Source: Virgisporangium ochraceum
GTDB lineage: Bacteria > Actinomycetota > Actinomycetes > Mycobacteriales > Micromonosporaceae
Assembly: GCF_016863655.1 (NCBI RefSeq)
Contig: NZ_BOPH01000027.1
Location: forward strand, 1-64,000
Direction of reading: 5' to 3'
DNA: 64,000 nt
This document shows, piece by piece, positions 23,703 to 35,538 of the stretch. The notes beneath the pieces were generated by a model, which did not search any database, was not told the DNA's origin, and saw only the letters and a list, made by a program, of their open reading frames with translations. A program made the position numbers and the translations under genes. The first letter of the stretch is position 1; every line of letters starts with the position of its first letter.

Positions 23703-24521
23703 ATGCGGCCCAGCGACAACCACGTGCACTCCGAGTTCTCGTACGACACCGGTTACGGCACGTCGATGGAGGACTGCTGCCGGTGGGCCGTCGACGCGGG
23801 CGTTCCCGCGGTGGCGTTCACCGAGCACGTCGACTTCACGGTGTGGTCGGCCGACGATCCCGAGCAGGACCTGGCGCTGCCGCGGCGCGGTCACATCGAC
23901 CCCCTCGACGTCGAGGGCTACCTCGCCGAGATCGACCGCTGCCGGTCGAAGTACCCCGACCTGCGCATCCTCACCGGCATCGAGGCCGGCGAGGCGCACC
24001 TGTTCGCCGGCAGCCTCGCCGACGTGCTCGGCCAGGGGCCGTTCGAGCGGGTGCTCGGCTCGCTGCACGCGGTGCCCGACGGTGGGGAGCTGTCGTGGCT
24101 GCACACCCTGTACATGCGGTACGAGCCCGACGAGGTCGTCAACATGTACTTCGAGGAGCTATTGCGGCTCGTCGAGGGCAGTGCCGCGTTCGAGGTGCTG
24201 GCGCACGCCGACCTTCCGCGCCGGTCGTGGTCGTCGTACACGTCGCGGCCGTACCGGGAGAAGGACTTCGAGGACGCCTACCGCACGGTGTTCCGGGCGC
24301 TGGCGTCCTCAGGCCGGGTGCTCGAGGTCAACACGCGCAGCCCGCTGGTGTCGTCGGACCTGCTGCGCTGGTGGCACGAGGAGGGCGGCGGCGCCGTCTC
24401 CTTCGGCAGCGACGCCCACCAGGCCTACCGGGTGGGCGCCCGCTTCGACGTGGCGGTCGACCTGGCCGAGGCGGCCGGCTTCCGTCCCGGCCGCGACCGC
24501 TACGACTTCTGGCGCCGCTAG
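23703..24521 (+). CDS. PHP-domain phosphoesterase, histidinol-phosphatase-like
   Basis: A 272-residue PHP hydrolase. The first metal motif is DNHVHSEFSYDTG near the N-terminus, followed by FTEHVDFT, GIEAGE, GSLHAVP, VLAHADLPRR and the closing SFGSDAHQAYRVG. The order fits the HisK/HisJ-type histidinol phosphatase and related PHP phosphoesterases. ATG 23703 gives MRPSDNHVHSEFS; a GTG one codon earlier is possible. The divergent AEC gene is 85 bp away. Confidence 0.8.
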   Translation: MRPSDNHVHSEFSYDTGYGTSMEDCCRWAVDAGVPAVAFTEHVDFTVWSADDPEQDLALPRRGHIDPLDVEGYLAEIDRCRSKYPDLRILTGIEAGEAHLFAGSLADVLGQGPFERVLGSLHAVPDGGELSWLHTLYMRYEPDEVVNMYFEELLRLVEGSAAFEVLAHADLPRRSWSSYTSRPYREKDFEDAYRTVFRALASSGRVLEVNTRSPLVSSDLLRWWHEEGGGAVSFGSDAHQAYRVGARFDVAVDLAEAAGFRPGRDRYDFWRR

Positions 24522-24563
24522 AGGCTGGGCGGCCGGCGGAACCCCGATCCCGAAAGCTCCTCA

Positions 24564-24577
24564 GACCCCTCCGGGTC
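24564..24577. terminator. Small hairpin between convergent genes
   Basis: GACCC-CTCC-GGGTC lies in the 97-bp gap between the converging PHP and HxlR genes. It is short and has no T-run, so a terminator role is only a possibility. Confidence 0.25.
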
Positions 24578-24618
24578 GGGCCTGTGCCCGCCGCCGGACC
24601 CGCGCGGCGCCCGGATCG

Positions 24619-24954
24619 CTACGGCGCGTCGATCGGGGTGCCCGTGCGTTCCGCGCGGGAGACGCCCCAGTCGTACAGGGCCTGCAGGACGGGTGCCAGG
24701 CTCCGACCCTCGTCGGTCAGGTGGTACTCGACGTGTGCGGGTTTCGCCGACCGCTCCACCCGTTCGACCAGCCCGGCCGAGGTCAGCTCCCGCAGGCGCT
24801 GCGCCAGCATCTTCTCCGTGATCCCCGGCATGCGACGGCGCAGCTCACCGTACCGGTGCACCCCCTCCTTCAGGTGGCTGAGGATCACCGGACGCCAGGT
24901 GCCGCCCACGACGTCGACGGCGAGCTCGACCGGGCAGTGGTAACGCTTGGTCAC
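24619..24954 (-). CDS. HxlR-type winged-helix regulator
   Basis: A 111-residue HxlR/MarR-like regulator: KRYHCPVELAVDVVGGTW with the conserved N-terminal Cys, ELRRRMPGITEKMLAQRLRELTSAGLVER as the helix-turn-helix, and VEYHLTDEGRSLAPVLQALYDWG as wing and dimer helix. The Cys is the redox/electrophile sensor in characterised HxlR proteins such as YodB. The GTG at 24954 is chosen to match family length; the longer frame would run through the promoter. It diverges from the haemoglobin gene across a putative operator. Confidence 0.85.
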   Translation of the reverse strand: MTKRYHCPVELAVDVVGGTWRPVILSHLKEGVHRYGELRRRMPGITEKMLAQRLRELTSAGLVERVERSAKPAHVEYHLTDEGRSLAPVLQALYDWGVSRAERTGTPIDAP

Positions 24955-24964
24955 CCGCCCCACG

Positions 24965-24986
24965 GTACCTACCGGATGGTCAGTAC
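24965..24986. promoter_or_regulatory. Putative HxlR operator between the regulator and haemoglobin genes
   Basis: A 22-bp imperfect dyad runs GTAC.. to ..GTAC with inner ACC-GGAT-GGT. Known HxlR/YodB operators are GTAC-ended dyads of this size. It lies 11 bp from the HxlR start and 36 bp from the haemoglobin start, so one bound dimer could cover both promoters. Confidence 0.5.
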
Positions 24987-25021
24987 TTGATCTTGTGGGC
25001 CGGGAGTGCTGCGCTGGACCC

Positions 25022-25483
25022 GTGACGACACCGACGTTGTACGAGTGGGCGGGCGGCACCGACGCCTTCGACGCGCTGTGCACCGCCTTCTACGAGCGGG
25101 CGGTCAAGGACGACCTGCTCGCCGACCTGTTCCGCCACATGGACCCCCAGCACGCCCACTACGTGGCCCTCTGGCTCGCCGAGGTGTTCGGCGGCCCGCC
25201 GGAGTACACCGAGGTCCGCGGCGGCTACCCGACGATGATGCGCCACCACCTCGGGCTCGCGATCACCGAGGAGCAGCGTCGCCGCTGGGTCAACCTGATG
25301 ATGGACGCCGCCGACGCCGTCAACCTGCCCGACGACCCCGAGTTCCGGGCCGCGTTCGTCGGCTACGTCGAGTGGGGCACGCGGATCGCGTTGTCGAACT
25401 CGCAGGCGGAGGCCACACCCGTGCAGGAGGCGCCCGTCCCGCGCTGGGGCTGGGGGGTCGCCCCGCCGTACCAGCCGGGCTGA
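25022..25483 (+). CDS. Truncated haemoglobin, group II-like
   Basis: A 153-residue globin: TLYEWAGGTDAFDALCTAFYERAVKDDLL, FGGPPEYTEVRGGYPTMMRHHLGLAITEEQRRRW with the proximal His in the family position, and a C-terminal VPRWGWG extension. Group II truncated globins bind oxygen or NO and protect against nitrosative or oxidative stress. The GTG start gives the standard N-terminus. It is divergent from, and probably controlled by, the HxlR regulator. Its terminal codons PG-stop are part of a 25-bp tandem repeat. Confidence 0.85.
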   Translation: MTTPTLYEWAGGTDAFDALCTAFYERAVKDDLLADLFRHMDPQHAHYVALWLAEVFGGPPEYTEVRGGYPTMMRHHLGLAITEEQRRRWVNLMMDAADAVNLPDDPEFRAAFVGYVEWGTRIALSNSQAEATPVQEAPVPRWGWGVAPPYQPG

Positions 25484-25558
25484 GCGGCGCCGTACCGGCC
25501 CGGGCTGAGCGGCGCCGTACCGGCCCGGGCTGAGAGCGCGGTGGCAGCCCGGGCTGAG
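25476..25558. repeat. 25-bp tandem repeat spanning the haemoglobin stop codon
   Basis: The unit CGGGCTGAGCGGCGCCGTAC + CGGCC occupies 25476-25500 and 25501-25525, followed by partial copies at 25526-25534 and 25550-25558. The first unit holds the last codons and TGA; each further copy supplies another TGA in a shifted frame (25 is not divisible by 3). Confidence 0.85.
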
Positions 25559-25633
25559 GTCCGCCCCACCCGGCCGGGCAGGGACCCGCGGTACCACCGG
25601 GCCGAATGCACGCGCCCGTGCCAGAGTGGGCGG

Positions 25634-27619
25634 ATGTGCTGCCAGGACGACGACGTACTGGACCTCCCCGCCGAAGCCGTCGAGGCGCTCGCGGGATACC
25701 GCCGCCGCCTCGCCGACCACGGGCCCGACTGGGGCGACGACCGCGTCCCGTTCTCGCGCTGGGCCGGCTTCCCCCTCATCGGCGCCGCCATCGCCGCCTG
25801 GTCCGGCGACTGGGCCGAGGCCGTCCGCGGCACGCTCGTCGCGCCACTTCCGCCCGGCGTCGTGGTCATCAATGTTGACGCACGTGAGGGCGTGACGGTC
25901 TCGTGCGGCGGGCCGGTCCCCGTGCTGGAGGGTGACACCGCCACCCTGCACGTCGTCGTGGATGCACAGGTTGATGCGGTAGTCGACATTGACGGCAGGC
26001 CGACCGCGGTCCACAGCGGAATGTTCGACCGCCTCCCGGTGGCCACCGCCGGCCCCACGCTGACCGTCGACGGGCGGACGTTCACGGTCACCGAGCCGCG
26101 GCCCAGGGCCGAGGTGCGGCTCACCACCGAGCGGTGTGCCCGCTGGTCGGTCGTCGACGCCGGGGGCACCGGGTGGTTCCCGCCAGGGGTCCCGCACAAG
26201 TGGGACTACCACGGCCGCCCCTTCTTCCACGGCCACGACGTCACCGTGCCGGTGCCGGCCGGCGTCCTCACGGTCACCTGCGGGCGCGGTCTCGAGTTCG
26301 GGACGGTGACGCACGCGGTCACCGCGACCACCGACGCGACCGCGACCGTCGTCGCGGACCCGCCGCGCCGCTTCGACCCGGCCGCCGACGGCTGGTACGG
26401 CGGCGACCTGCACGTGCACCTGAACTACAGCGGCGACCGGGTGACCGACCCCGCCGACGCGGCCCGCATGCAGCACGGCGAGGGCCTGCACCTGATGAAC
26501 CTCGTGGCGGGCAACTGGACGACGTCGCTGATCTACGACCGCGACCTCTTCGAGCGCACCGCCGGCACCGACCTGCCCTGGTCGGACCACCACCACCGGG
26601 CGAGGATGGGGGTCGAGTACCGCAACGACCTGCTCGGCCACGTGCACGGCCTCGGCCCGCGACGCCCACCCCGGCGGTACCAGGCCGGCCACGAACGCTC
26701 CGACCACCCCGACGACTGGCCCCCGAACTCGGTCGCCTGCGGCGACCTCCGCGACGCGGGCGCCACCGTCGGCTACGCCCACCCGGCGGGGACGGACTTC
26801 CCCGACGACTGGAGCACCGACCGGTTCTTCGCCAACCCCCGCTCGGTGGAGGCCCGGGAGCTGGTCGCCGACGCGGCGCTGGGCCTGGTGGACTCCGTCG
26901 ACGTCATCTCCCCGTTCGACCACGAGGGGGCCGCGTTCCTGTACCACCGGCTGCTCTCGTGCGGGCTGCGCCTGGCGGCCACCGCCGGCACCGACGTGTT
27001 CCTGTCGTTCTCCCGCACCCCGCTGGCGTCGAACCCGCCGGGCTGGGGGCGCGTCTACGCCCGGCTCGCCGGCGACCTGTCCGTACCCACGTTCCAGGAC
27101 GCGATCCGGGCCGGCCGCACCATGGTGACCAACGGCCCCTGGCTGACCCTGGACGTGAACGGCCACGGCCCCGGAGCCGTGCTCGACCTGCCCGACCGGC
27201 AGAGCCGCCTCACGGTCACCGCCACCGTCACCGGTCCCGGAGTCGAGCGCCTGGCGATCGTCGGCGCTGACGGGGTCCACCTCGAACGGAGCGGTGAGAG
27301 CGAGGTCCGCGCGGACCTGACGCTCGACGGCCCGACCTGGATCGCCGCGATCGCGCGCGGCGGCGAACACCCCGACACGCTGGACGCCGGGGTGTACGCG
27401 CACACGTCACCCGTCTACGTTGACGTGACGGGCGAGCGGGTCGCCCGCCGGGCCGACGCCACCTGGTGCCTGGCGCTGCTCGACCGGCTCCAGGCCTTCG
27501 CCGCCGAGCACGGCCATTTCCACCCGGACACCCGCGACGAGCGCTACGCCGACCTGGTGACCGTGCTCGACGACGCCCGCGCCTACTACCGCGAGGTGCT
27601 GGCGCGGGCGGCCCGTTAG
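25634..27619 (+). CDS. CehA/McbA-type PHP-fold metallohydrolase
   Basis: A 661-residue cytoplasmic protein without a signal peptide. The N-terminal ~250 residues are beta-rich with no recognised domain. The C-terminal half has PHP-type metal motifs: WYGGDLHVHLNYSGDR (about 256-270), TVGYAHPAGTDF, VISPFDHEGAAFLYHRLL, ATAGTDVFLSF and AGRTMVTNGPWL. This pattern fits the CehA/McbA family, whose named members hydrolyse carbaryl but which is mostly uncharacterised. The ATG at 25634 is chosen over the upstream open frame, which runs through repeats. TCAATGTTGA lies at 25869 and a one-mismatch copy at 25983. Confidence 0.75.
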   Translation: MCCQDDDVLDLPAEAVEALAGYRRRLADHGPDWGDDRVPFSRWAGFPLIGAAIAAWSGDWAEAVRGTLVAPLPPGVVVINVDAREGVTVSCGGPVPVLEGDTATLHVVVDAQVDAVVDIDGRPTAVHSGMFDRLPVATAGPTLTVDGRTFTVTEPRPRAEVRLTTERCARWSVVDAGGTGWFPPGVPHKWDYHGRPFFHGHDVTVPVPAGVLTVTCGRGLEFGTVTHAVTATTDATATVVADPPRRFDPAADGWYGGDLHVHLNYSGDRVTDPADAARMQHGEGLHLMNLVAGNWTTSLIYDRDLFERTAGTDLPWSDHHHRARMGVEYRNDLLGHVHGLGPRRPPRRYQAGHERSDHPDDWPPNSVACGDLRDAGATVGYAHPAGTDFPDDWSTDRFFANPRSVEARELVADAALGLVDSVDVISPFDHEGAAFLYHRLLSCGLRLAATAGTDVFLSFSRTPLASNPPGWGRVYARLAGDLSVPTFQDAIRAGRTMVTNGPWLTLDVNGHGPGAVLDLPDRQSRLTVTATVTGPGVERLAIVGADGVHLERSGESEVRADLTLDGPTWIAAIARGGEHPDTLDAGVYAHTSPVYVDVTGERVARRADATWCLALLDRLQAFAAEHGHFHPDTRDERYADLVTVLDDARAYYREVLARAAR

Positions 27620-28104
27620 AGCGTCATCGCCAGACGGCCGAGGTGGTTGCGGGCATCCTCGACATGCTCGGCGTCGACGGCGACCGCGTACTGGCCGGCC
27701 GCGAGGTAGCTGCGCGAGGAGAAGTCACGCCGTCCGCCGGTCATCGCGTGCGCGATGGCGCCGAACGCCGCACCCCACAACGCGCCCACGACGACGGCCG
27801 TCAGCACCACGGCGATCCACGCCGAGTTGCTGAACAGGCCGAACAGCACACCGATGAACAGACCGAACCAGGCACCGCTGCCGGCGCCGGCGAGTGCCGC
27901 CCGCCCGGTGGTCAGCCGCCCGGTGACCTGCTCCACCAGCCGCAGCTCGGTGCCGACGATGGCGGTGTGCTCGACGGGGAAGCCGTTGTCGCTGAGGTAG
28001 TCGACGGCCCGCTGCGCCTGGGCGTAGTCGGGATAGGCCGCGACGGTGACGGTCGGCCGGGCGGCGCTCTGCACGGGAGGGGTGTTCTGCAGGGGTAGAG
28101 ACAT
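27616..28104 (-). CDS. General stress protein (YflT/GSP-like) with glycine-rich membrane segment
   Basis: A 162-residue protein. After a short polar start it has an alpha/beta YflT-like domain: PTVTVAAYPDYAQAQRAVDYLSDNGFPVEHTAIVG. Two hydrophobic segments rich in small residues follow (about 78-130, AGAGSGAWFGLFIGVLFGLF and VVLTAVVVGALWGAAFGAIA), then a conserved polar C-terminus. This arrangement is the actinobacterial general stress protein family. ATG 28104 is preferred to upstream starts in the same frame. It ends 4 bp inside the convergent PHP gene. Confidence 0.75.
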   Translation of the reverse strand: MSLPLQNTPPVQSAARPTVTVAAYPDYAQAQRAVDYLSDNGFPVEHTAIVGTELRLVEQVTGRLTTGRAALAGAGSGAWFGLFIGVLFGLFSNSAWIAVVLTAVVVGALWGAAFGAIAHAMTGGRRDFSSRSYLAAGQYAVAVDAEHVEDARNHLGRLAMTL

Positions 28105-28213
28105 CGGAACCTCCAATTCCAGTTCCATCACTTCCCCGCCCACCTGGGAGCCAACCCCGGGGACCCTGTGAACCCGCTGCGAACGAGAGCCCGCCCCACG
28201 CGCGCGCGCCGAG

Positions 28214-28642
28214 TCAGCGCAGGGTGAAGTCGGCGTAGTCGAAGCCGGGCGCTACCACGCAGCTCACCAGCACCGGCTCGCCGCCCACCGGTTCCGCGCT
28301 CTGCCACACCCCGCCCGGCACCAGGACCTGCGGGCGCTGGCCGGCCACCACGTCCCCGCCCAGCAGGGTGGGCTCCGGGGTCCCCGGATCCGGCCCCGCC
28401 CCGCCCAGTACCAGTTCGAGCGGACCACCCGAGTGCCACAGCCACAGCTCGTCGGAGCGCACCACGTGCCAGCGCGACCGCTCCCCCGGGTGCAGCAGGA
28501 AGTAGATGCCGGTGGCCGCGCTGCGCGCGTCCGGGTAGCCGCCCGGTGTGAACGAGTGCGGCGACCGGTAGGTCTCCCGGAACCACCCACCCTCCGGATG
28601 CGGCTGGAGACCGAGCGCGGCGACGATCGGGCTGAGGGTCAC
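28214..28642 (-). CDS. Cupin family protein (DUF985-like)
   Basis: A 142-residue cupin: LGLQPHPEGGWFRETYRS, TGIYFLLHPGERSRWHVVRSDELWLWHSG and VLVPGGVWQSAEP, followed by VSCVVAPGFDYADFTL. This is the DUF985/Cupin_5 signature, a sugar-epimerase-like fold of unknown substrate. The GTG start overlaps the DinB gene stop (GTGA), so it is the last gene of a three-gene overlapping set. Confidence 0.8.
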   Translation of the reverse strand: MTLSPIVAALGLQPHPEGGWFRETYRSPHSFTPGGYPDARSAATGIYFLLHPGERSRWHVVRSDELWLWHSGGPLELVLGGAGPDPGTPEPTLLGGDVVAGQRPQVLVPGGVWQSAEPVGGEPVLVSCVVAPGFDYADFTLR

Positions 28643-29295
28643 GGGCGCCCCGGTTCGGCCAGGTCGCGCACGGCGTACCGGTGGTGCGCCCACTCCTCGC
28701 CGAACAGCACCCGCAGGCACTCCAGCGGGGTGCGCGCCGCGGGTGGCGGGAAGCCGGGGGCCGGATTCGGCTCGCCGGGGCGGGTCAGGTCGGCGGTGGT
28801 CGCGGTCGCCAGGTGGTCGCGCACCCGGCCCAGGCGTTCGGCGTGCAGGCGCGCGGCCTCGTCGAAGGTCAGGGGGACCGGCGGAGCCCAGCCGGTCACG
28901 AACGACGGCGGCAGGCCGGCCGGATGGAACGGGTCCGGCTCGCCGAGGACGGCGTGGCCGAACCAGGCGTCGACGACGAAGACGAGGTGGCACAGGGTCT
29001 CGGTGAGCGTCCACCCGCCGTCGACGGAGCGGTCGGCGAGCGGCGCGGCGCCTGTGAGCGTCCCCGCCCACAGTGACAGCACCACGGCGAGCGCGTCACG
29101 GGCACCGTCGGCGGTGGTGGGACGCAGCGCGAGACGCTCGGGGTGCCGCCGGTCGAGCTCGGCCTCGACGAGCGGCGCCACCTCGACCCCGTTGAGCGTG
29201 AGGCCGCTGATGACGCCGTCGACGTCGGCGTCGACGAGCAGCACGCCCCGCATGCGGACACCGCTGAAGTCGGCGTCCCTCAGCACCTCACCCAT
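28639..29295 (-). CDS. DinB-like four-helix protein
   Basis: A 218-residue protein. Its N-terminal ~60 residues form a pentapeptide-repeat-like lead-in (VLRDADFSGVRMRGVLLVDADVDG), and the rest is a DinB/mycothiol-dependent-transferase-like bundle with metal-type His residues: GGWTLTETLCHLVFVVDAWF and LFGEEWAHHRYAVRDLA. In actinobacteria such proteins often use mycothiol. It overlaps the cupin by GTGA and the small gene upstream by 8 nt, so the three are translated together. Confidence 0.75.
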   Translation of the reverse strand: MGEVLRDADFSGVRMRGVLLVDADVDGVISGLTLNGVEVAPLVEAELDRRHPERLALRPTTADGARDALAVVLSLWAGTLTGAAPLADRSVDGGWTLTETLCHLVFVVDAWFGHAVLGEPDPFHPAGLPPSFVTGWAPPVPLTFDEAARLHAERLGRVRDHLATATTADLTRPGEPNPAPGFPPPAARTPLECLRVLFGEEWAHHRYAVRDLAEPGRP

Positions 29296-29431
29296 CGACG
29301 GGCTCGGTGTAGACGACGTCGTTCGTTCCGGCGCGGAAGTTGTCGAGCCAGCGCTGGACGCTCTCGGCGGTGACCCGCGCGAGCGTCTCGACGTGCCCGG
29401 TCTCGATGTCGTAGAGCTTGATGGCGACCAT
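29288..29431 (-). CDS. 47-residue conserved-looking small protein
   Basis: A short frame starting MVAIKLYDIETGHVETLARV and ending VVYTEPVDG. It has a GGGAG Shine-Dalgarno about 9 nt before the ATG, GC-biased third positions, and an 8-nt overlap with the DinB gene, all of which argue for a real gene. It is soluble and acidic with no known motif. A role linked to the DinB/cupin proteins is only contextual. Confidence 0.65.
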   Translation of the reverse strand: MVAIKLYDIETGHVETLARVTAESVQRWLDNFRAGTNDVVYTEPVDG

Positions 29432-29454
29432 GTCCGCTCACTCCCTCGGTCTGC

Positions 29455-29492
29455 GGTGGTTCGAAACGCCTTCACCCACACGTCGAACCACC
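29455..29492. promoter_or_regulatory. 10-18-10 inverted repeat in a divergent promoter region
   Basis: GGTGGTTCGA at 29455-29464 and TCGAACCACC at 29483-29492 are perfect inverted arms separated by 18 nt. The dyad begins 24 bp upstream of the 47-residue gene and about 150 bp upstream of the hybrid-kinase operon. Arm spacing near two helical turns suits a dimeric regulator. Confidence 0.6.
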
Positions 29493-29644
29493 AGGCCCGA
29501 ATACGACAGCGTGCACCAGAGATCTTCCCAGCCGGCACACCACGAGAAACATCGGCAACATCAGAGCAATTTGAGGTAATTGCCCGGAGCCAACCTTCAG
29601 ACAGCGAAGAATGTCCACCAGGGGGACCAGCCGAGGAGGTGGTG

Positions 29645-31659
29645 ATGGCGACCGTCCTGGTGGTCGACGACGTAGCCAGCAACCGGGAGATCGTCGGGAC
29701 GCTGCTCGGCTACCGCGGCCACCGGGTACTGGAGGCGGGCGCCGCGGCCGAGGCCCTCACCGTGGCCCGGTGCGAGCGTCCCGACGTCATCGTCACCGAC
29801 GTCCTGATGCCCGGGATGGACGGCTACGAGCTCGCCGCCGAGCTGCGCCGCGACCCCCTCACCGCCGCCACCGCGCTGATCTTCTACAGCGGCAACTACA
29901 GCGCCGACGAGCTGCACTCGATCATGCTGGAGAGCGGCGCCAGCCGGGTCGTGTCGAAGGCCGACGGGCCGCAGCACCTGCTGGAGGCCGTCGAGGAGGT
30001 GCTGGGCGCCGAGCGCAGCGAGGGCCGGGAGACGGCCGGCGACCTGGCCCACATCCGCCTCGTCAACACCAAGCTGGTGGAGAAGATCCACGAGCTCAAC
30101 GTCAGCCAGCGCCACTTCCGGCTGATGGCCGAGGCCTCGCCGGTCGGCGTCCTGCTGGTCGACACCGACGCGAACCTGTCCTACTCGAACGAGCGGCTGC
30201 GCGCGATCGCGTTCGCCACGCCGGAACAGCTGGCCGGTCGCGGCTGGCTGCGCTGCTACCACCCCGACCAGCGCACCGAACTGCTCGCCGCGATCCTCGA
30301 CGGCCGGCCCCTGCACCGCGAGGCGGCCGAACGGGTCCGGCTGATCGGGCCGGGGGACCGGGTCCGCTGGCTGAACACCCGCCTGCGGCTGGTCCGCGAC
30401 GACCACGGCGCGCCGGCCGGCGCGGTCGGCATCGTCGACGACGTCACCGCGACGCTCGAGGCCGAGCAGCGGGCGATCGCCGAGCGCCAGCGCAAGGACG
30501 CCGACGCGCGCGCCCGGGTGAGCCAGCGGCTGGAGAGCCTGCGCCGCCTCGCCGGCGGCGTCGCCCACGACTTCAACAACCTCCTGGCCGCGATGCTGTC
30601 GTTCGGACAGTTCGTCGAGGAGGCGCTCACCGGTCAGCTCGAGGCCGGCACGTACGACGAGGAGGCGCTGCGCGCGGCGCTCGCCGACATCGGCCAGGTG
30701 CTGTCGGCGGCCGACCGCGCCCGCGGCCTGTCCCGCAAGCTCCAGCTGTTCGGCAGCCGCACGGCCCTGCAGCCCAGCGCCGTCGATCTCAACGCCGTCG
30801 TGGGCCCGGCCGCGGCGGCGCTCAGCGCACAGGTCGGTGCCGGGGTGACCGTCGACGTGCGGCTCGCGTCCGACGCGCGCGCGGCGCTGGTGGACGCCGA
30901 CCAGGTGCTCCAGGTGTTCGGCGAGCTCACCGCGAACGCCCGCGACGCCATGCCCGAGGGCGGCCGGCTGACCATCGAGACCGCGAACGTGCCGACCGAC
31001 CCCACCACGGCCGACGCCCGGGTGCGGCTGACCGTGCGCGACACCGGCGTCGGCATGCCCGAGGACGTGCGGGTGCACGCCGTGGAGCCGTTCTTCACCA
31101 CCAAGCCCCGGGGCAAGGGCCAGGGGCTCGGTCTCGCCGCCGCGTACGGGGTCGCCGTCCAGGTCGGCGGAGACCTGGTGATCGAGTCGGAACCGGGCGC
31201 CGGCACGGCCGTCCACCTGATCCTGCGTGCGGCGCTGCCGTCGCCGACGCCGCCACCCGCACCGGCGCGGGCCGACAACGGACGGCCCGGCTGCGTCCTC
31301 GTGGTCGACGACGAGGAGCAGGTGCGCGAGGTCGTCGCGCGGATCCTGCGCCGCGCCGGCTACCGCGTGCTGGTGGCACCCGACGGACCGGCCGCGCTCG
31401 ACCTCGCCGACCGGCACCACGACGAGATCGACTGCCTGCTCACCGACGTCGTGATGCCCCGCATGCTGGGCAGCGAGGTGGCCGACCGGATCACGGCCCG
31501 CTACCCGGCGATCCGCGTGCTGTTCATGTCGGGCTACGCCGACCCGATGCTCGACGGGCCGGGCCGGCTCGGTCCCGACGTGCACATCCTCGCCAAGCCG
31601 TTCCGGGACACCGAGCTGCTCGCGGCCATCGGGACGGTCGCCGCCCCCGCCGGGTCCCC

Positions 31660-31663
<4 letters not shown>
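29645..31663 (+). CDS. Hybrid histidine kinase: REC-PAS-HisKA-HATPase-REC
   Basis: A 672-residue soluble hybrid kinase. The N-terminal receiver (VLVVDDVASNREI, phospho-acceptor Asp in VIVTDVLMPGMDG, about 1-120) has SKADG where SKP is usual. A PAS domain follows (~145-270), then the phosphorylation motif GGVAHDFNNLLAAML, ATPase boxes ELTANARDAM and DTGVGMPEDV..GQGLGLAAAYG, and a C-terminal receiver (VLVVDDEEQ, LLTDVVMPRM, AKPF). The H-DFNN form is the NtrB-like class. ATG 29645 follows GAGGAGG. Its stop overlaps the next kinase gene (GTGA). Confidence 0.9.
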
Positions 31664-34296
<2,633 letters not shown>

Positions 34297-35489
34297 CGCC
34301 CATCGCACCACGGGGCGTACCAGCAGGCCCGCCGCCAGGAACAGCCCGCCCAGCGCCAGCCAGCCGGCGAACCCCCAGCCGACCAGCACCGTCGTGACGA
34401 CGACCGGTCCGAGCATGCGGGCGAGCTGCGGCGCCATCCCGTAGAAGCCCTGGTACTCCCCCTGCCGGTCGGCCGGCGCGAGCGCGAACCCGACCTCCCA
34501 CGACGCCGCGCCGTGCATCATCTCGCCGAACACCTGCACGGCCGCCGCCGCCAGGAGCACACCCGCCGCGGCCCAGGGACCGAGCGCGCCGCCGCTGACC
34601 CCGTACACCACGCACGCGGCCAGCAGGACCCATCCGGCCAGCCCCGCGACCCGCGCCGCCGACCGGAGATCGTGGACCATCCGGGCCACCCGCACCTGGA
34701 ACAGCACGACGGTCACCATGTTCAGCACCAGCACGAGCGCGGCGAGCACCGGCGGTGCCGACGTGCGCGAGACGATCCACAGCGGCAGGCCGAGGCTCAG
34801 CACCGGCATGTTGAGGTACATGACCGCATTGAGCAGAGTCAACACCGCGTACGGCCGGTCCCTCAACACCGTCAATCGCGGCCCCCGCACCGTCGCCACC
34901 CGTACCGACGGCAGCCGCCAGAGCACCAGCGCGGCCACGACGAAGCTCAGCGCGTCCAGGGCCAGGACCGTCAGGTACGCCGGCGCCGTGTCGACGGTGA
35001 GGGCCAGCCCGCCCGCGCCCGCGCCGACGGCGAGCCCGAGGTTGACGGTCGACTGCATGTACGCCCGCACCGCCACCCGCTCCGACGCCGGCACGAGCCC
35101 CGCCAGCAGCGCCTGCCGGGCCGCGCCCAGCCCGCCCTGCCCGGCCGCGTACAGGCAGGCGACCAGCACGAACAGCCAGTACGACCGCACCGCCAGGAAC
35201 GCGGACAGCGCGCCGGCGGTCCACAGGGCCAGCACCACGGCGGTGCGCCGGGCGCCCCACCGGTCGGCCGCCACGCCGAGCGGCACCCCGGCGAGCATGC
35301 CGAGCGCCCAGGCCACCGTGAGCGCGATGCCCACCTGCGCCGCCGACAGCCCGACGACGCGGGTGAAGTACAGCGCCGACGTCGCGTAGAACGCTCCGTC
35401 CCCGATCGAGTTCGCGAGCTGGGCGAGGGCGAGCACGCGGGGCGGTCCGGGTGGCGGAAGGAGTCGCATGTACCCATCCCACCCGCCTA

Positions 35490-35537
35490 CATTGGCTCAT
35501 GGAAGTACCAATGGGCGGCACAACGATTGGGCCAATG
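35490..35537. promoter_or_regulatory. MocR operator region with four ATTGG/CCAAT half-sites
   Basis: CATTGG at 35490, CCAATG at 35508, and the palindrome ATTGG-G-CCAATG at 35526-35537 lie at steps near 18 bp in the 69-bp divergent gap. The last site runs to 2 bp before the chosen MocR start. MocR proteins commonly bind repeated half-sites of this kind in their own divergent promoters. Confidence 0.7.
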
Positions 35538-35538
35538 G

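Noticed and set aside
23084..24943. 619-codon plus-strand frame over the AEC and PHP genes
   Set aside because: Low-complexity translation with no motif, overlapping two well-supported genes.
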